This document shows, piece by piece, positions 15,682 to 24,395 of a DNA stretch of 35,489 nt (position 1 is its first letter; each line of letters opens with the position of its first letter). Source of the DNA: Pseudomonadota bacterium (GTDB lineage: Bacteria; Pseudomonadota; Alphaproteobacteria; Rhizobiales; Xanthobacteraceae); assembly GCA_023435725.1 (NCBI GenBank), contig JAEYRD010000234.1, forward strand, positions 1-35,489. The letters are read 5' to 3'. The position numbers and the translations under genes were made by a program. The notes beneath the pieces were generated by a model. The model did no database searches. It had not been told where the DNA came from and saw only the letters and a list, made by a program, of their open reading frames with translations.

Positions 15682-16215
15682 TTACGCCGCCGATTTCTTC
15701 TTCGGCTTTGGCTTGGCGGCCTTCGGCGCGACCGGTGCCTCCGGCGTGCCCTCGATCGAGGACAGGCGGCCGGAGGTGAAGGTGTAGATGCCGGCGCGCG
15801 GACCGGTCGTCCAGGTGACCACGGCGACGCGCCTGCCGGCGGCATCGCTGGAGAGATTGACGGTCGAGGGCGCGCCGATGCCGCGCACCACGTCGCATTC
15901 GGTGTGGCCGAGCGCGACCGTGCCGCCCATGGGCGTCGGCGCTGTCGTCGACGCATTGGCGTCCGCCGGTCCGGGGGGCGGTGTCATGCCGGGACAGGCC
16001 CCATCGGCGCTGACCAGATCCTCGGCCCCAACCGGTTTGTCAGGCGTCAGCGGCGGCGATTCAATCGAGATGCTCTTGATGAAGAGGCGGCCTGGCCTCT
16101 GGAACCATTCGGCGTCCTTCGACAACAGATCGCTCCCGCCCGAGCAGCCCGCAACCAGCGGTGCCACGGCAGCCAACGCAACTATGAGCGACCTGGGAAG
16201 CTTTTGATGTCGCAC
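15682..16215 (-). CDS. Putative lipoprotein of unknown function
   Basis: A 177-residue protein with a lipoprotein signal: basic start, hydrophobic stretch and lipobox LVAGC with the acceptor Cys at 24. The mature part is Pro/Ala-rich up to about residue 95, followed by a compact segment GHTECDVVRGIGAPSTVNL...GRRVAVVTWTTGPRAGIYTFTSGRLSSIEG, which resembles the small outer-membrane-assembly (SmpA/BamE-like) pattern of a C-x-VV-x-G-x-P turn followed by beta strands; that resemblance is only suggestive. It ends in a Lys-rich tail (KPKPKKKSAA). The start is GTG at 16215; no other usable start keeps the signal sequence. It lies downstream of holC and may share its transcript. Confidence 0.75.
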   Translation of the reverse strand: MRHQKLPRSLIVALAAVAPLVAGCSGGSDLLSKDAEWFQRPGRLFIKSISIESPPLTPDKPVGAEDLVSADGACPGMTPPPGPADANASTTAPTPMGGTVALGHTECDVVRGIGAPSTVNLSSDAAGRRVAVVTWTTGPRAGIYTFTSGRLSSIEGTPEAPVAPKAAKPKPKKKSAA

Positions 16216-16342
16216 GATAAACCAAATTCCCCGCGTGAAGGACCAACCCTAAGCGATTGTCCCAACATCACTTTGCGGCACGAAGGTGACCAAGGCCATC
16301 ATCGCCCGAAAAGTGCAAATTATCATTAATTGCGATCGACCG

Positions 16343-16795
16343 CTAATTCCGCCGCTGCCACCGGCCCCGCTCGTCGGCCTGCCAATAGGTGACATCGAAT
16401 CCCCGCGCCTTGCAATCCGTCCAGGCGCTGCGGGCCGAGGCGAGCGCATCCGGATCGTCGCCGTTGAACAGCAGCACCATGCGTTCATAGCCCTGCGCGT
16501 CCTGCGGCAGCGCGGCGTTATCGACAAGGAAGCGGACGTTGGCGCCGTTGGGATTGTCCTCCTCGACCGCCAGCACGATCGGTTGATCGGCGGCGTCGTT
16601 CACGCGCCATGTCGCATGCGGCAGGAAGGAATCGTCGCGATAGGTCCACAGATGCGCATCCAGCGCATCGGCCCGCTCCGGCGAAGTCGACTGCACCACG
16701 ACTCGCCAGCCGCGCTCGAGCGATTTCTCGAGAAGCGGCGGCAACACGTTCTCCACCGTCATGTTCTGCAGATGGTAGAACAGCACTTCAGTCAT
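16343..16795 (-). CDS. holC: DNA polymerase III chi subunit
   Basis: A 150-residue HolC homologue. Chi joins the clamp-loader complex through psi and contacts single-strand binding protein during replication. Seen: the N-terminal EVLFYHLQNMTVENVLPPLLEKSLERGWRVVV with the family's L-x-x-L-L-x-K-x-x-x-x-G-W pattern, then ERADALDAHLWTYRDDSFLPHA, the highly characteristic DxxLWT and FLPH motifs, and NGDDP near the C-terminus. Length is normal. The ATG at 16795 lies six bases after the pepA stop, so the two are co-transcribed, an order common in proteobacteria. Confidence 0.95.
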   Translation of the reverse strand: MTEVLFYHLQNMTVENVLPPLLEKSLERGWRVVVQSTSPERADALDAHLWTYRDDSFLPHATWRVNDAADQPIVLAVEEDNPNGANVRFLVDNAALPQDAQGYERMVLLFNGDDPDALASARSAWTDCKARGFDVTYWQADERGRWQRRN

Positions 16796-16801
16796 CTTGG
16801 G

Positions 16802-18301
16802 TCATTTGCGCTCGTAATGATCCGCCACCAGACGATCCAGGAGTCGGACACCATAGCCGGAGCCCCAGCTCTGGTTGATGTCGGTCTTCGGCGCCCCCAT
16901 GGCGGTGCCGGCGATGTCGAGATGCGCCCAGGGCGTGCCGTCGACGAAGCGCTGGAGGAACTGCGCGGCGGTGATCGAGCCGCCATGACGGCCGCCGGTG
17001 TTCTTCATGTCGGCGAACTGGGAATCGATCAGCTTGTCGTATTCGGGGCCGAGCGGCATTCGCCAGACCTTTTCTCCGCTCTCGATGCCGGCTGCGAGCA
17101 GCCGGTCGGCAAGCTCGTCGTTGTTGGAGAACATGCCGGCATGCTCGGTGCCGAGCGCGACCATGATCGCACCGGTCAGCGTCGCCAGATCCACCATGAA
17201 TTTCGGCTTCGTCTTCCTGGCGACGTACCAGAGCACGTCGGCCAGCACGAGACGGCCTTCCGCGTCGGTGTTGATGATCTCGATGGTCTGGCCCGACATC
17301 GAGGTGACGATATCGCCCGGCCGCTGAGCATTGCCGTCGGGCATGTTCTCAACGAGACCGATGGCGCCGACCACGTTGACCTTGGCCTTGCGCGCCGCGA
17401 GCGCGTGCATCAGGCCGACGACGCAGGCGGCTCCGCCCATATCGCCCTTCATGTCCTCCATGCTGCCGGCCGGCTTGATCGAAATGCCGCCGGTATCGAA
17501 GCAGACGCCCTTGCCGACGAAGGCGACCGGCGCATCGCCCTTCTTGCCGCCGTCCCAGCGCATGATGACGGTGCGGCTCGGCCGCGCCGAGCCCTGACCG
17601 ACACCGAGCAGCGCGCCCATGCCGAGCTTGTCCATCGCCTTGACGTCGAGCACCTCGACCTTGACGCCGAGCTTGCGCAGCTGACCGGCCCGGCGCGCGA
17701 ATTCCTCGGGGAAGAGCACATTCGGCGGTTCGTTGACGAGGTCGCGCGCGATGATGACGCCGTCAATGACGTGGCCGGCCGAAGCAAACGCCTTCTTCGC
17801 CGCGGCGGCATCGCCGACCGCGAAAGAAACGTCGGCGCGCGAGGCGCCCTCCTCGCCGTCTTTCTTCTTTGTCTTGTACCGGTCGAACTTGTAGGCGCGC
17901 AGCCGCAGGCCCGAGGCGAGCGCGACCGCCTGCTCGCTTGTCATGGCGCCGCCGGGCAGTTCCGCCATGATGGTCATGGCGGCAGCCCCGGCCGGAAGCT
18001 TGCTCGCCGCCACCCCGCCGAATTTGAGAAAGTCATTCGCCTTCAGGCCGGTTGCCTTGCCGGCGCCGATCACCACCAGACGGCTGGCCTTCACGCCCTC
18101 CGGCGCCAGAATGTCCAGCGCGGCGCCGCTTTTACCTTTGAAGGCGGCGGCGGAGGCCGCCCGCTTCACGAGTTCGGTAGCGCCTCCCAGAGCCTTGGCG
18201 GTCGCCGGACCGACTTTCAGACTGTCGTCGCAGAACACGACCATGATGCCACGGGGGGCGGCAGACAGCGGGACGAAGCCGACCTTGATGGCATCGGACA
18301 T
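16802..18301 (-). CDS. pepA: Leucyl aminopeptidase (cytosol aminopeptidase, M17)
   Basis: A 499-residue M17 metallo-aminopeptidase that removes N-terminal residues from peptides in the cytoplasm using two metal ions; E. coli PepA also binds DNA. Seen: FVGKGVCFDTGGISIKP with the catalytic Lys264 and metal-binding Asp269, and the family signature NTDAEGRL (344-351) including Arg350, plus the MEDMKGDMGGAA segment. Length is typical. The ATG at 18301 is preceded by GAGGAG seven bases upstream. It is the first gene of a minus-strand unit pepA-holC and diverges from lptF across 340 bases. Confidence 0.96.
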   Translation of the reverse strand: MSDAIKVGFVPLSAAPRGIMVVFCDDSLKVGPATAKALGGATELVKRAASAAAFKGKSGAALDILAPEGVKASRLVVIGAGKATGLKANDFLKFGGVAASKLPAGAAAMTIMAELPGGAMTSEQAVALASGLRLRAYKFDRYKTKKKDGEEGASRADVSFAVGDAAAAKKAFASAGHVIDGVIIARDLVNEPPNVLFPEEFARRAGQLRKLGVKVEVLDVKAMDKLGMGALLGVGQGSARPSRTVIMRWDGGKKGDAPVAFVGKGVCFDTGGISIKPAGSMEDMKGDMGGAACVVGLMHALAARKAKVNVVGAIGLVENMPDGNAQRPGDIVTSMSGQTIEIINTDAEGRLVLADVLWYVARKTKPKFMVDLATLTGAIMVALGTEHAGMFSNNDELADRLLAAGIESGEKVWRMPLGPEYDKLIDSQFADMKNTGGRHGGSITAAQFLQRFVDGTPWAHLDIAGTAMGAPKTDINQSWGSGYGVRLLDRLVADHYERK

Positions 18302-18641
18302 GGGTAACTCCTCAAAAACATGGGACTTTCTGCCATTCGGCGGTCCCGGTCACAGGCCAGACCTGAATGGCGATTCACTGAGCCCGCCGCACTATGGGCC
18401 AGCGACCCCGCAGATGCCAAGCACCCCCGTGGCCGCCGGGCCACAACGAGGGAAATATTAACCATATATCGAGGGTGCCACGGGGCAGCCATTTTGTTGA
18501 CGGATCAAAGGGATGGTAGTGAGAGTGTAAGCTGGACGAAAAGGCGGTTGGCCGATCTTGGGGATCCCCGTTCAGGGGATTGGTTGGGCAGCCGGAATTT
18601 GGGCCTGCAGTGGGGACTTGGTGGGATTCGTGCGGTAGCGC
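18302..18641. other. Divergent intergenic region pepA / lptF
   Basis: 340 bases between two divergent operons; no coding sequence is supported. A TTGACG hexamer at 18497-18502 could be a -35 element for the lpt operon, but no good -10 lies at 16-18 bases (TGTAAG at 18526 is too far). An AT-rich patch, AATATTAACCATATAT, lies at 18452-18467 and is a candidate promoter core for either direction. No hairpin stands out. Confidence 0.3.
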
Positions 18642-19811
18642 ATGGGGTCGATTGATAGGTATATTTTCCGCACGACGCTGGCGTCGTTTGCGCTGGTCCT
18701 CGTCAGCCTCACGGGCGTGATCTGGATTACGCAGGCGTTGCGCGGCATCGACCTGATGACGAGTCAGGGTCAGACCATCCTGACTTTCCTCGGTATCACC
18801 AGCCTCGTGGTCCCGGCCCTGGTCCTGATCATCTCGCCGATCGCGTTGATGATCGCGATCTCGCACACGCTGAACAAGCTCGCGACCGATTCCGAGATCA
18901 TCGTGATGAATGCCGCCGGCTTCTCGCCGTTCCGGCTGTTCTTTCCGTTTTTCTACGCCACCTGCGTGGTGGCGCTGCTGGTCGCCTTCATCGCGGCCTA
19001 CCTCGCCCCCGACGGCATGCGGCGGATCAAGCAGTGGGACGCCGAGATCACCGCGGACGTGCTCACCAACATCCTCCAGCCCGGCCGCTTCGCCCAGCTC
19101 GACAAGAACCTCACGATCCGGATCCGCGAACGCCAGCCCGGCGGCATTCTGGCCGGCATCTTCATCGACGATCGCCGCGATCCGAACGAGCGCGTCTCGA
19201 TCGTCGCCGAGCACGGCGAGGTCGTGAAGAACGACAACGGTTCGTTCCTGGTGCTGAAGGACGGCAATCTCCAGCGGTTCGAGGCCGGCAAGCGCGATCC
19301 CGCGCTGGTGGCGTTCGGCCGCTACGGTTTCGACATGTCGAAATTCGGTAACCAGGGCCATGACGTCACCCTCGGCATCCGCGAGCGCTATCTCTGGGAG
19401 CTGTTCTCGCCGTCCGAGGACGACCCCGTCTATAAGCAGATCCCCGGGCAGTTTCGCTCCGCGCTGCATGACAGCCTGTTGGCGCCGATCTATCCCTTCG
19501 CCTTTGCCGTGCTGACCTTCGCCTTCCTCGGCGCGCCTCGCACGACCCGCCAGAGCCGCAATTTCTCGATCGGCTCCTCGATCATCGCCGTGTTCGGCCT
19601 GCGCATGGCCGGCTTCGCCTGCTCCGTGATGGCGGTGAAATCGCCGGGCCCGGTGCTGGTCCAATACGCGATGGTTCTCGGCGCCATCGGCGTCGGGCTG
19701 TGGATGATCATCGGCGGCATCGTGGTCGAGCCGCCGCCCGGCCTCATGGAAGCCATCAACAGATCGAACGCGCGAATCGCGCGGCTGTTCGGACGGCCGG
19801 CCACCGCATGA
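18642..19811 (+). CDS. lptF: LPS export permease LptF
   Basis: A 389-residue YjgP/YjgQ-family protein, half of the LptFG inner-membrane permease that with LptB extracts lipopolysaccharide and passes it to the periplasmic bridge. Seen: N-terminal MGSIDRYIFRTTLASFALVLVSLTGVIWITQALR, typical of LptF; three membrane segments before a large periplasmic domain (about 120-265, including LQPGRFAQLDKNLTIRIRERQPGG), then three more segments to the C-terminus. It is the first gene of the plus-strand unit and overlaps lptG by four bases (ATGA). The Shine-Dalgarno sequence before 18642 is weak. The neighbours lptG and lptD confirm the pathway. Confidence 0.95.
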   Translation: MGSIDRYIFRTTLASFALVLVSLTGVIWITQALRGIDLMTSQGQTILTFLGITSLVVPALVLIISPIALMIAISHTLNKLATDSEIIVMNAAGFSPFRLFFPFFYATCVVALLVAFIAAYLAPDGMRRIKQWDAEITADVLTNILQPGRFAQLDKNLTIRIRERQPGGILAGIFIDDRRDPNERVSIVAEHGEVVKNDNGSFLVLKDGNLQRFEAGKRDPALVAFGRYGFDMSKFGNQGHDVTLGIRERYLWELFSPSEDDPVYKQIPGQFRSALHDSLLAPIYPFAFAVLTFAFLGAPRTTRQSRNFSIGSSIIAVFGLRMAGFACSVMAVKSPGPVLVQYAMVLGAIGVGLWMIIGGIVVEPPPGLMEAINRSNARIARLFGRPATA

Positions 19812-20905
19812 GCATGCTCACCAATACACTCGGGCGCTATTTCGCCGGACGCTTCGTCGTCGCGGCGCTCGGCGTGTTCGCGAGCATTTTCCTGCTGCTG
19901 GTGCTGGTCGACTACATCGAGATGGTGCGCAAGACCTCCGGCCTCGCCTCCGCCTCCGCGATCATGGTGGCCGAGACCTCGCTGTTCCGGGTGCCGCAGC
20001 TGCTGGAGAAGCTGACGCCGTTCTGCATGCTGATAGGCGCCATGACCTGCTACCTCGCCCTCTCCCGCCGGCTCGAGCTCGTGGTCGCGCGTGCCGCCGG
20101 CATCTCCGCGTGGCAGTTCATCTCGCCGGCGCTCGGCAGCGCGCTTCTGATCGGGGTGATCGCCACCGTCGCCTACAATCCGCTGTCGGCCAATCTGCGC
20201 GAGCTCTCCAAGCGCATGGAGGCCGAGCTGTTCGGCTCGGCGCCTGGCGGCGGCATCCAGGACGCCTCGGGCTTCTGGCTCAACCAGGTCACCAATGACG
20301 GCCAGATCATCATCAATGCGGCGCGCAGCGAGCAACAGGGCGTCCGGCTGACCGGGCTGACACTGTTCCGATTCGATACGGATTGGCATTTCAAGGAGCG
20401 GATCGAGGCCCGCGAGGCCACGCTCGAGTCCGGCCACTGGCTGTTCAAGTCCGTCCGCCGCTTCTCACTGGATTCGCCGCCGATCGACCAGGCCACCCTG
20501 CAGATCCCGACGACGCTGACCGAAGCCCAGGTCCGCAACAGCTTTTCCACACCGGAAACTGTGTCTTTTTGGCAACTACCGAGCTACATCCGCTCCTCCG
20601 AGAGCTCGGGCTTCGCGACAGCCGGATATCGACTCCAGTATCACAAGCTTCTGGCACAGCCGTTTTTGCTTGCAGCGATGGTGATGCTTGCGGCCTCCGT
20701 GTCGTTGCGCTTCTTCCGGATGGGCGGCGTGCAGAAGATGGTTTTGAGTGGCGTGGGCGCAGGCTTTCTGCTCTACGTTCTGTCGAAAGTGACTGAAGAC
20801 TTGAGCAAGGCTGAGTTGATGCATCCGATCGCTGCGGCGTGGTTGCCCGTGGTGGTGGGCGGCCTCACCGGCTTTTTAGCCTTGCTGTATCAGGAGGACG
20901 GATAG
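19808..20905 (+). CDS. lptG: LPS export permease LptG
   Basis: A 365-residue partner of LptF in the LptB2FG transporter. Seen: N-terminal TLGRYFAGRFVVAALGVFASIFLLLVLVDYIEMVR, matching the LptG start with its conserved FLLL.VDY.E core; further membrane segments near residues 60-120 and three near the C-terminus; a periplasmic beta-rich domain between with SGFWLNQVTNDGQIIINA. The ATG at 19808 shares bases with the lptF stop (ATGA), and an alternative ATG lies two codons later. Its stop overlaps the lptD start by one base. LptG directly follows lptF and precedes lptD, an order that keeps several Lpt parts in one transcript. Confidence 0.95.
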   Translation: MSMLTNTLGRYFAGRFVVAALGVFASIFLLLVLVDYIEMVRKTSGLASASAIMVAETSLFRVPQLLEKLTPFCMLIGAMTCYLALSRRLELVVARAAGISAWQFISPALGSALLIGVIATVAYNPLSANLRELSKRMEAELFGSAPGGGIQDASGFWLNQVTNDGQIIINAARSEQQGVRLTGLTLFRFDTDWHFKERIEAREATLESGHWLFKSVRRFSLDSPPIDQATLQIPTTLTEAQVRNSFSTPETVSFWQLPSYIRSSESSGFATAGYRLQYHKLLAQPFLLAAMVMLAASVSLRFFRMGGVQKMVLSGVGAGFLLYVLSKVTEDLSKAELMHPIAAAWLPVVVGGLTGFLALLYQEDG

Positions 20906-23391
20906 TGACGACCGTCCGCCGAGGACCCGTGTCTCGTTTGACGCGGCGCACCCTGGTGCGCGCGAACGGGAGCGGTTTGTCTATCCGCAGGCTCCTGCTT
21001 GCCGTCGCCGCCGTGGCATCGCTCGGCGGCCTGATGGACGTTGCCGCCGTGACGCCGGCCGCGGCCCAGAGCTTCACCTACAATCCGCTGCCGCCGCGTC
21101 CGAAGCCGCCGAAGGCCGCCAACGACAACCAGATGCTGGTTCAGGCGACCGAGGTCGACTACGACTACAACAATTCGCGCGTCTCCGCGGTCGGTAACGT
21201 CCAGCTGTTCTACAACGGCACCAGCGTCGAGGCCGACAGGGTCGTCTACGACCAGAAGACCAAGCGCCTCCATGCCGAGGGCAACATCCGCATGCCGGAT
21301 GCCGACGGCAAGATCACCTATGCCGAGATCATGGATCTCTCCGACGACTACCGTGACGGTTTCGTCGATTCGCTGCGCGTGGACACCGCCGACCAAACCC
21401 GCATGGCCGCGAGCCGCGCCGACCGCTCCAGCGGCAACTACACGGTGTTCGAGAACGGCGTCTACACGGCCTGCGCGCCCTGTAAGGACGATCCGAAGAA
21501 GCCGCCGCTCTGGCAGGTCAAGGGTGCCCGCATCATCCACGACCAGCAGGAAAAGATGCTGTATTTCGAGACGGCGCAGCTCGAATTCTTCGGCGTGCCG
21601 CTCGCCTACATGCCCTATTTCTCGACGCCCGACCCGACCGTGAAGCGCAAGACCGGCTTCCTGATGCCGGGCTTCACCACCTACACGCCGTTCGGCTACG
21701 GCGTCGAAGTTCCGTTCTACTGGGCGATCGCGCCCGATATGGACATGACCTTCAGCCCGCGCATCACGTCCAAGCAGGGCGTGCTGTTCCAGGCCGAATT
21801 CCGCCAGCGCCTGATGGACGGCGCCTACCAGATCCGCGTCTACGGCATCGACCAGCTCGACCCCGGTCAGTTCGCCGGCCAGCCGGGCGACCGTCAGTTC
21901 CGCGGCGGCGTGGAGACCAAGGGCCAGTTCGCGCTGAACGACAAATGGGTCTGGGGCTGGGACGGCGTCCTGCTCTCCGACTATTATTTCATGTCGGACT
22001 ACCGTCTGTCGGCGTACCGCGATCCGCTCGGTTCCTTCCTGAACCTGCCGACCGACGCGCTCTCGCAGCTCTATCTGACCGGCGTCGGCAATCGCAGCTT
22101 CTTTGACGCGCGCACGATGTACTGGCTGAGCTTCTCGGGCAACCAGAACCAGGTGCCGATCGTCTACCCGGTGATCGACTACTCGAACGTGCTCAACTAT
22201 CCGGTATTCGGCGGCGAGTTCAGCTACAAGACCAACTTCACGAACCTGTCGCGTGACACGGCGGTGTTCGATCCGATCACCACGCTCGCCAACACCAACG
22301 GCCTGTGTACGACGGCATCGGCCGATCCGCTCGCGCGCACGCCGTCGCAATGCCTGCTGCGCGGCTTCCCCGGCACCTACACCCGCCTGACGGCGGAAGC
22401 GCAGTGGCGCAAGTCCTTCACCGATCCGTTCGGTGAGATCTGGACGCCGTTCGCCATCGTGCGCGCCGACGCGATCAACTCCTCGGTCTCCAACCAGCCG
22501 GGTGTGTCCAACTTCCTGCCCGTCGGCGACACCGAGGCGCTGCGCCTGATGCCGACCGTCGGTCTGGAGTACCGCTATCCCTTCATCAACGTTCAGCCCT
22601 GGGGCTCGACCACCATCGAGCCGATCGCGCAGGTCATCATCCGGCCTAACGAGACTTATGCCGGCAAGCTCCCGAACGAGGACGCGCAGAGCATGGTGTT
22701 CGACACCTCGAACCTGTTCAGCGTCGACAAGTTCTCCGGCTACGACCGCGTCGAGGGCGGCGGCCGCGCCAATGTCGGCGTGCAGGCCACGACGCAGTTC
22801 GACAAGGGCGGCGCCGTCAAGGTGCTGTTCGGCCAGTCCTACCAGCTGTTCGGCTTGAACTCCTACGCGGTCCGGGACTCCATCAACACCGGACTTGATT
22901 CCGGCCTCGACAAGCCGCAGTCCGATTACGTGGCGAGCGCCAGCTATTCGCCCAACAGCACCTATACGTTCAGCGTCCGCTCCCGCATGGACGAGCAGAC
23001 CTGGAACGTCGAGCGCTTCGAGGCGGAAGGCCGCGCCAACTTCAATCGCTGGTCGGTCAGCATGATGTACGGCAATTACGCGCCGCAGCCTGAGCTCGGC
23101 TATCTGACGCGCCGCGAGGGCATCCTGACCTCCGGCTCGCTGAAGGTGGCGGCCAACTGGGTGGTGACGGGCTCTGCGCGCTGGGACCTCGAGGCCAACA
23201 AGATCAACCAGTATGTGCTCGGCGCCGGCTATGTCGACGATTGCTTCGTGCTGGCGGCGAACTATGTAACTTCGTATAGCTACTCCGCGGGCACGACGCC
23301 GCCCGTGCTGAGCCACGCGTTCATGTTCCAGATCGGTCTGCGCACGCTCGCGACCTCGACCGGATCTAGCAGTTCCGCCGGCTACCAGTAG
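20905..23391 (+). CDS. lptD: Outer-membrane LPS assembly protein LptD
   Basis: An 828-residue outer-membrane beta-barrel with an N-terminal periplasmic jellyroll; it receives lipopolysaccharide from LptA and inserts it into the outer leaflet with LptE. Seen: a long basic N-region and signal peptide ending near AAAQ, an OstA-like jellyroll (about residues 60-200) with VQATEVDYDYNNSRVSAVGNV and VYDQKTKRLHAEGNIRM, then the barrel, rich in alternating aromatic strands and ending in an aromatic/hydrophobic strand before the Ser-rich tail. A CAPCKDD pair near residue 190 may supply disulfides. The GTG at 20905 is chosen because GGAGG lies eight bases upstream and it overlaps the lptG stop by one base. 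Confidence 0.95.
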   Translation: MTTVRRGPVSRLTRRTLVRANGSGLSIRRLLLAVAAVASLGGLMDVAAVTPAAAQSFTYNPLPPRPKPPKAANDNQMLVQATEVDYDYNNSRVSAVGNVQLFYNGTSVEADRVVYDQKTKRLHAEGNIRMPDADGKITYAEIMDLSDDYRDGFVDSLRVDTADQTRMAASRADRSSGNYTVFENGVYTACAPCKDDPKKPPLWQVKGARIIHDQQEKMLYFETAQLEFFGVPLAYMPYFSTPDPTVKRKTGFLMPGFTTYTPFGYGVEVPFYWAIAPDMDMTFSPRITSKQGVLFQAEFRQRLMDGAYQIRVYGIDQLDPGQFAGQPGDRQFRGGVETKGQFALNDKWVWGWDGVLLSDYYFMSDYRLSAYRDPLGSFLNLPTDALSQLYLTGVGNRSFFDARTMYWLSFSGNQNQVPIVYPVIDYSNVLNYPVFGGEFSYKTNFTNLSRDTAVFDPITTLANTNGLCTTASADPLARTPSQCLLRGFPGTYTRLTAEAQWRKSFTDPFGEIWTPFAIVRADAINSSVSNQPGVSNFLPVGDTEALRLMPTVGLEYRYPFINVQPWGSTTIEPIAQVIIRPNETYAGKLPNEDAQSMVFDTSNLFSVDKFSGYDRVEGGGRANVGVQATTQFDKGGAVKVLFGQSYQLFGLNSYAVRDSINTGLDSGLDKPQSDYVASASYSPNSTYTFSVRSRMDEQTWNVERFEAEGRANFNRWSVSMMYGNYAPQPELGYLTRREGILTSGSLKVAANWVVTGSARWDLEANKINQYVLGAGYVDDCFVLAANYVTSYSYSAGTTPPVLSHAFMFQIGLRTLATSTGSSSSAGYQ

Positions 23392-23459
23392 ACCGTCTGA
23401 AGTGCCTGCGGCGTGTTCCCGATCGCAGGCCCATCCTGGCTGACATCCGAGCGACAACC

Positions 23460-24395
23460 ATGACGACCCGATTGCCTGTCTTCCGCCTCCTCCTCGCCTT
23501 CGGCGCCGGACTGGTCCTGACCGGCCTGCCCTCACCGTCGCGCGCGCAGAACATCGTCGTGATGGTCAACGGTGATCCGATCACCGATTTCGACATCGAG
23601 CAGCGCACCAAGCTCGACCAGCTGACGACGCAGAAGACGCCGAGCCGGCAGGATGTCATCAACGAGCTGATCGACGACAAGGTGAAGCTCAAGGAAGGCA
23701 AGAAGTACGGCGTCGATCCCGGCGTCTCCGACATCAACCAGTCCTACGAAGGCATGGCGCAGCGGATGCGCGTCTCGCCGGACCAGCTCACCAAGTCGCT
23801 CGAGGCCAAGGGCGTCCGTCCCGAGACACTGAAAGGCCGCATGAAGGCCGAGATGGTTTGGACCAGCCTCGTGCGCGGCCGCTACAAGGAAAAGCTGATG
23901 GTCGGCGAGCGTGACGTCGCGCAGGCCGTGCAGGCCCAGACCGGCGACAAGCTCCAGATCGAGGGCACTGAATACAAGATGCAGCCGATCGTGCTGATCG
24001 TGCCGCGCGGCTCGTCCCAGGCGTTCATGGAGACGCGACAGAAGGAAGCCGAAAGCTATCGCGCGCGCGTCGGAAGCTGCGAGGAAGCCAACTCGCTGTT
24101 CCGCTCGACGCCGAACGCCACCATCCGCGAGAGCGTCACCAAGACGACCACAGACCTGCCGGAGGCGCTTCGCAAGGTGCTCGACGATACGCCGATCGGC
24201 CACCTGACCGCGCCCGAGGTGACCAAGCAGGGCATCGAAATGGTGGTGCTGTGCTCGCGCAAGCCGACCATGATCGACACGCCGAAGAAGCGCGAGATCC
24301 GCGAGAAGATGTACTCCGAGAAGTACGAGAAGACCCAGAAGGCCTACCTCGAAGAAATCCGCAAGGCGGCGATGATCGAATACCGCAACCGCTGA
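23460..24395 (+). CDS. SurA-like periplasmic chaperone / peptidyl-prolyl isomerase
   Basis: A 311-residue exported protein. Seen: signal peptide with probable cleavage after SRA (near residue 29), then the SurA N-terminal start IVVMVNGDPITDFDIEQR and RQDVINELIDDKVKLKEGKKYGV, the helical chaperone core that binds unfolded outer-membrane proteins. It is shorter than E. coli SurA (428 residues), which has two parvulin domains; here the C-terminal half leaves room for one at most, and the canonical parvulin motifs are not obvious, so isomerase activity is doubtful. It lies between lptD and pdxA, the same order as E. coli lptD-surA-pdxA-rsmA, which strongly supports the role. Its stop overlaps the pdxA start. 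Confidence 0.88.
   Translation: MTTRLPVFRLLLAFGAGLVLTGLPSPSRAQNIVVMVNGDPITDFDIEQRTKLDQLTTQKTPSRQDVINELIDDKVKLKEGKKYGVDPGVSDINQSYEGMAQRMRVSPDQLTKSLEAKGVRPETLKGRMKAEMVWTSLVRGRYKEKLMVGERDVAQAVQAQTGDKLQIEGTEYKMQPIVLIVPRGSSQAFMETRQKEAESYRARVGSCEEANSLFRSTPNATIRESVTKTTTDLPEALRKVLDDTPIGHLTAPEVTKQGIEMVVLCSRKPTMIDTPKKREIREKMYSEKYEKTQKAYLEEIRKAAMIEYRNR

Noticed and set aside
16286..18307. Long open frame antisense to pepA and holC (673 codons)
   Set aside because: Composition is what complementing a GC-rich gene gives (His/Arg/Asp-rich); pepA and holC motifs are clear on the other strand.
20890..23535. Long open frame antisense to lptD (881 codons)
   Set aside because: Shadow of a high-GC gene; the plus-strand LptD is unmistakable and no independent signal supports the antisense frame.
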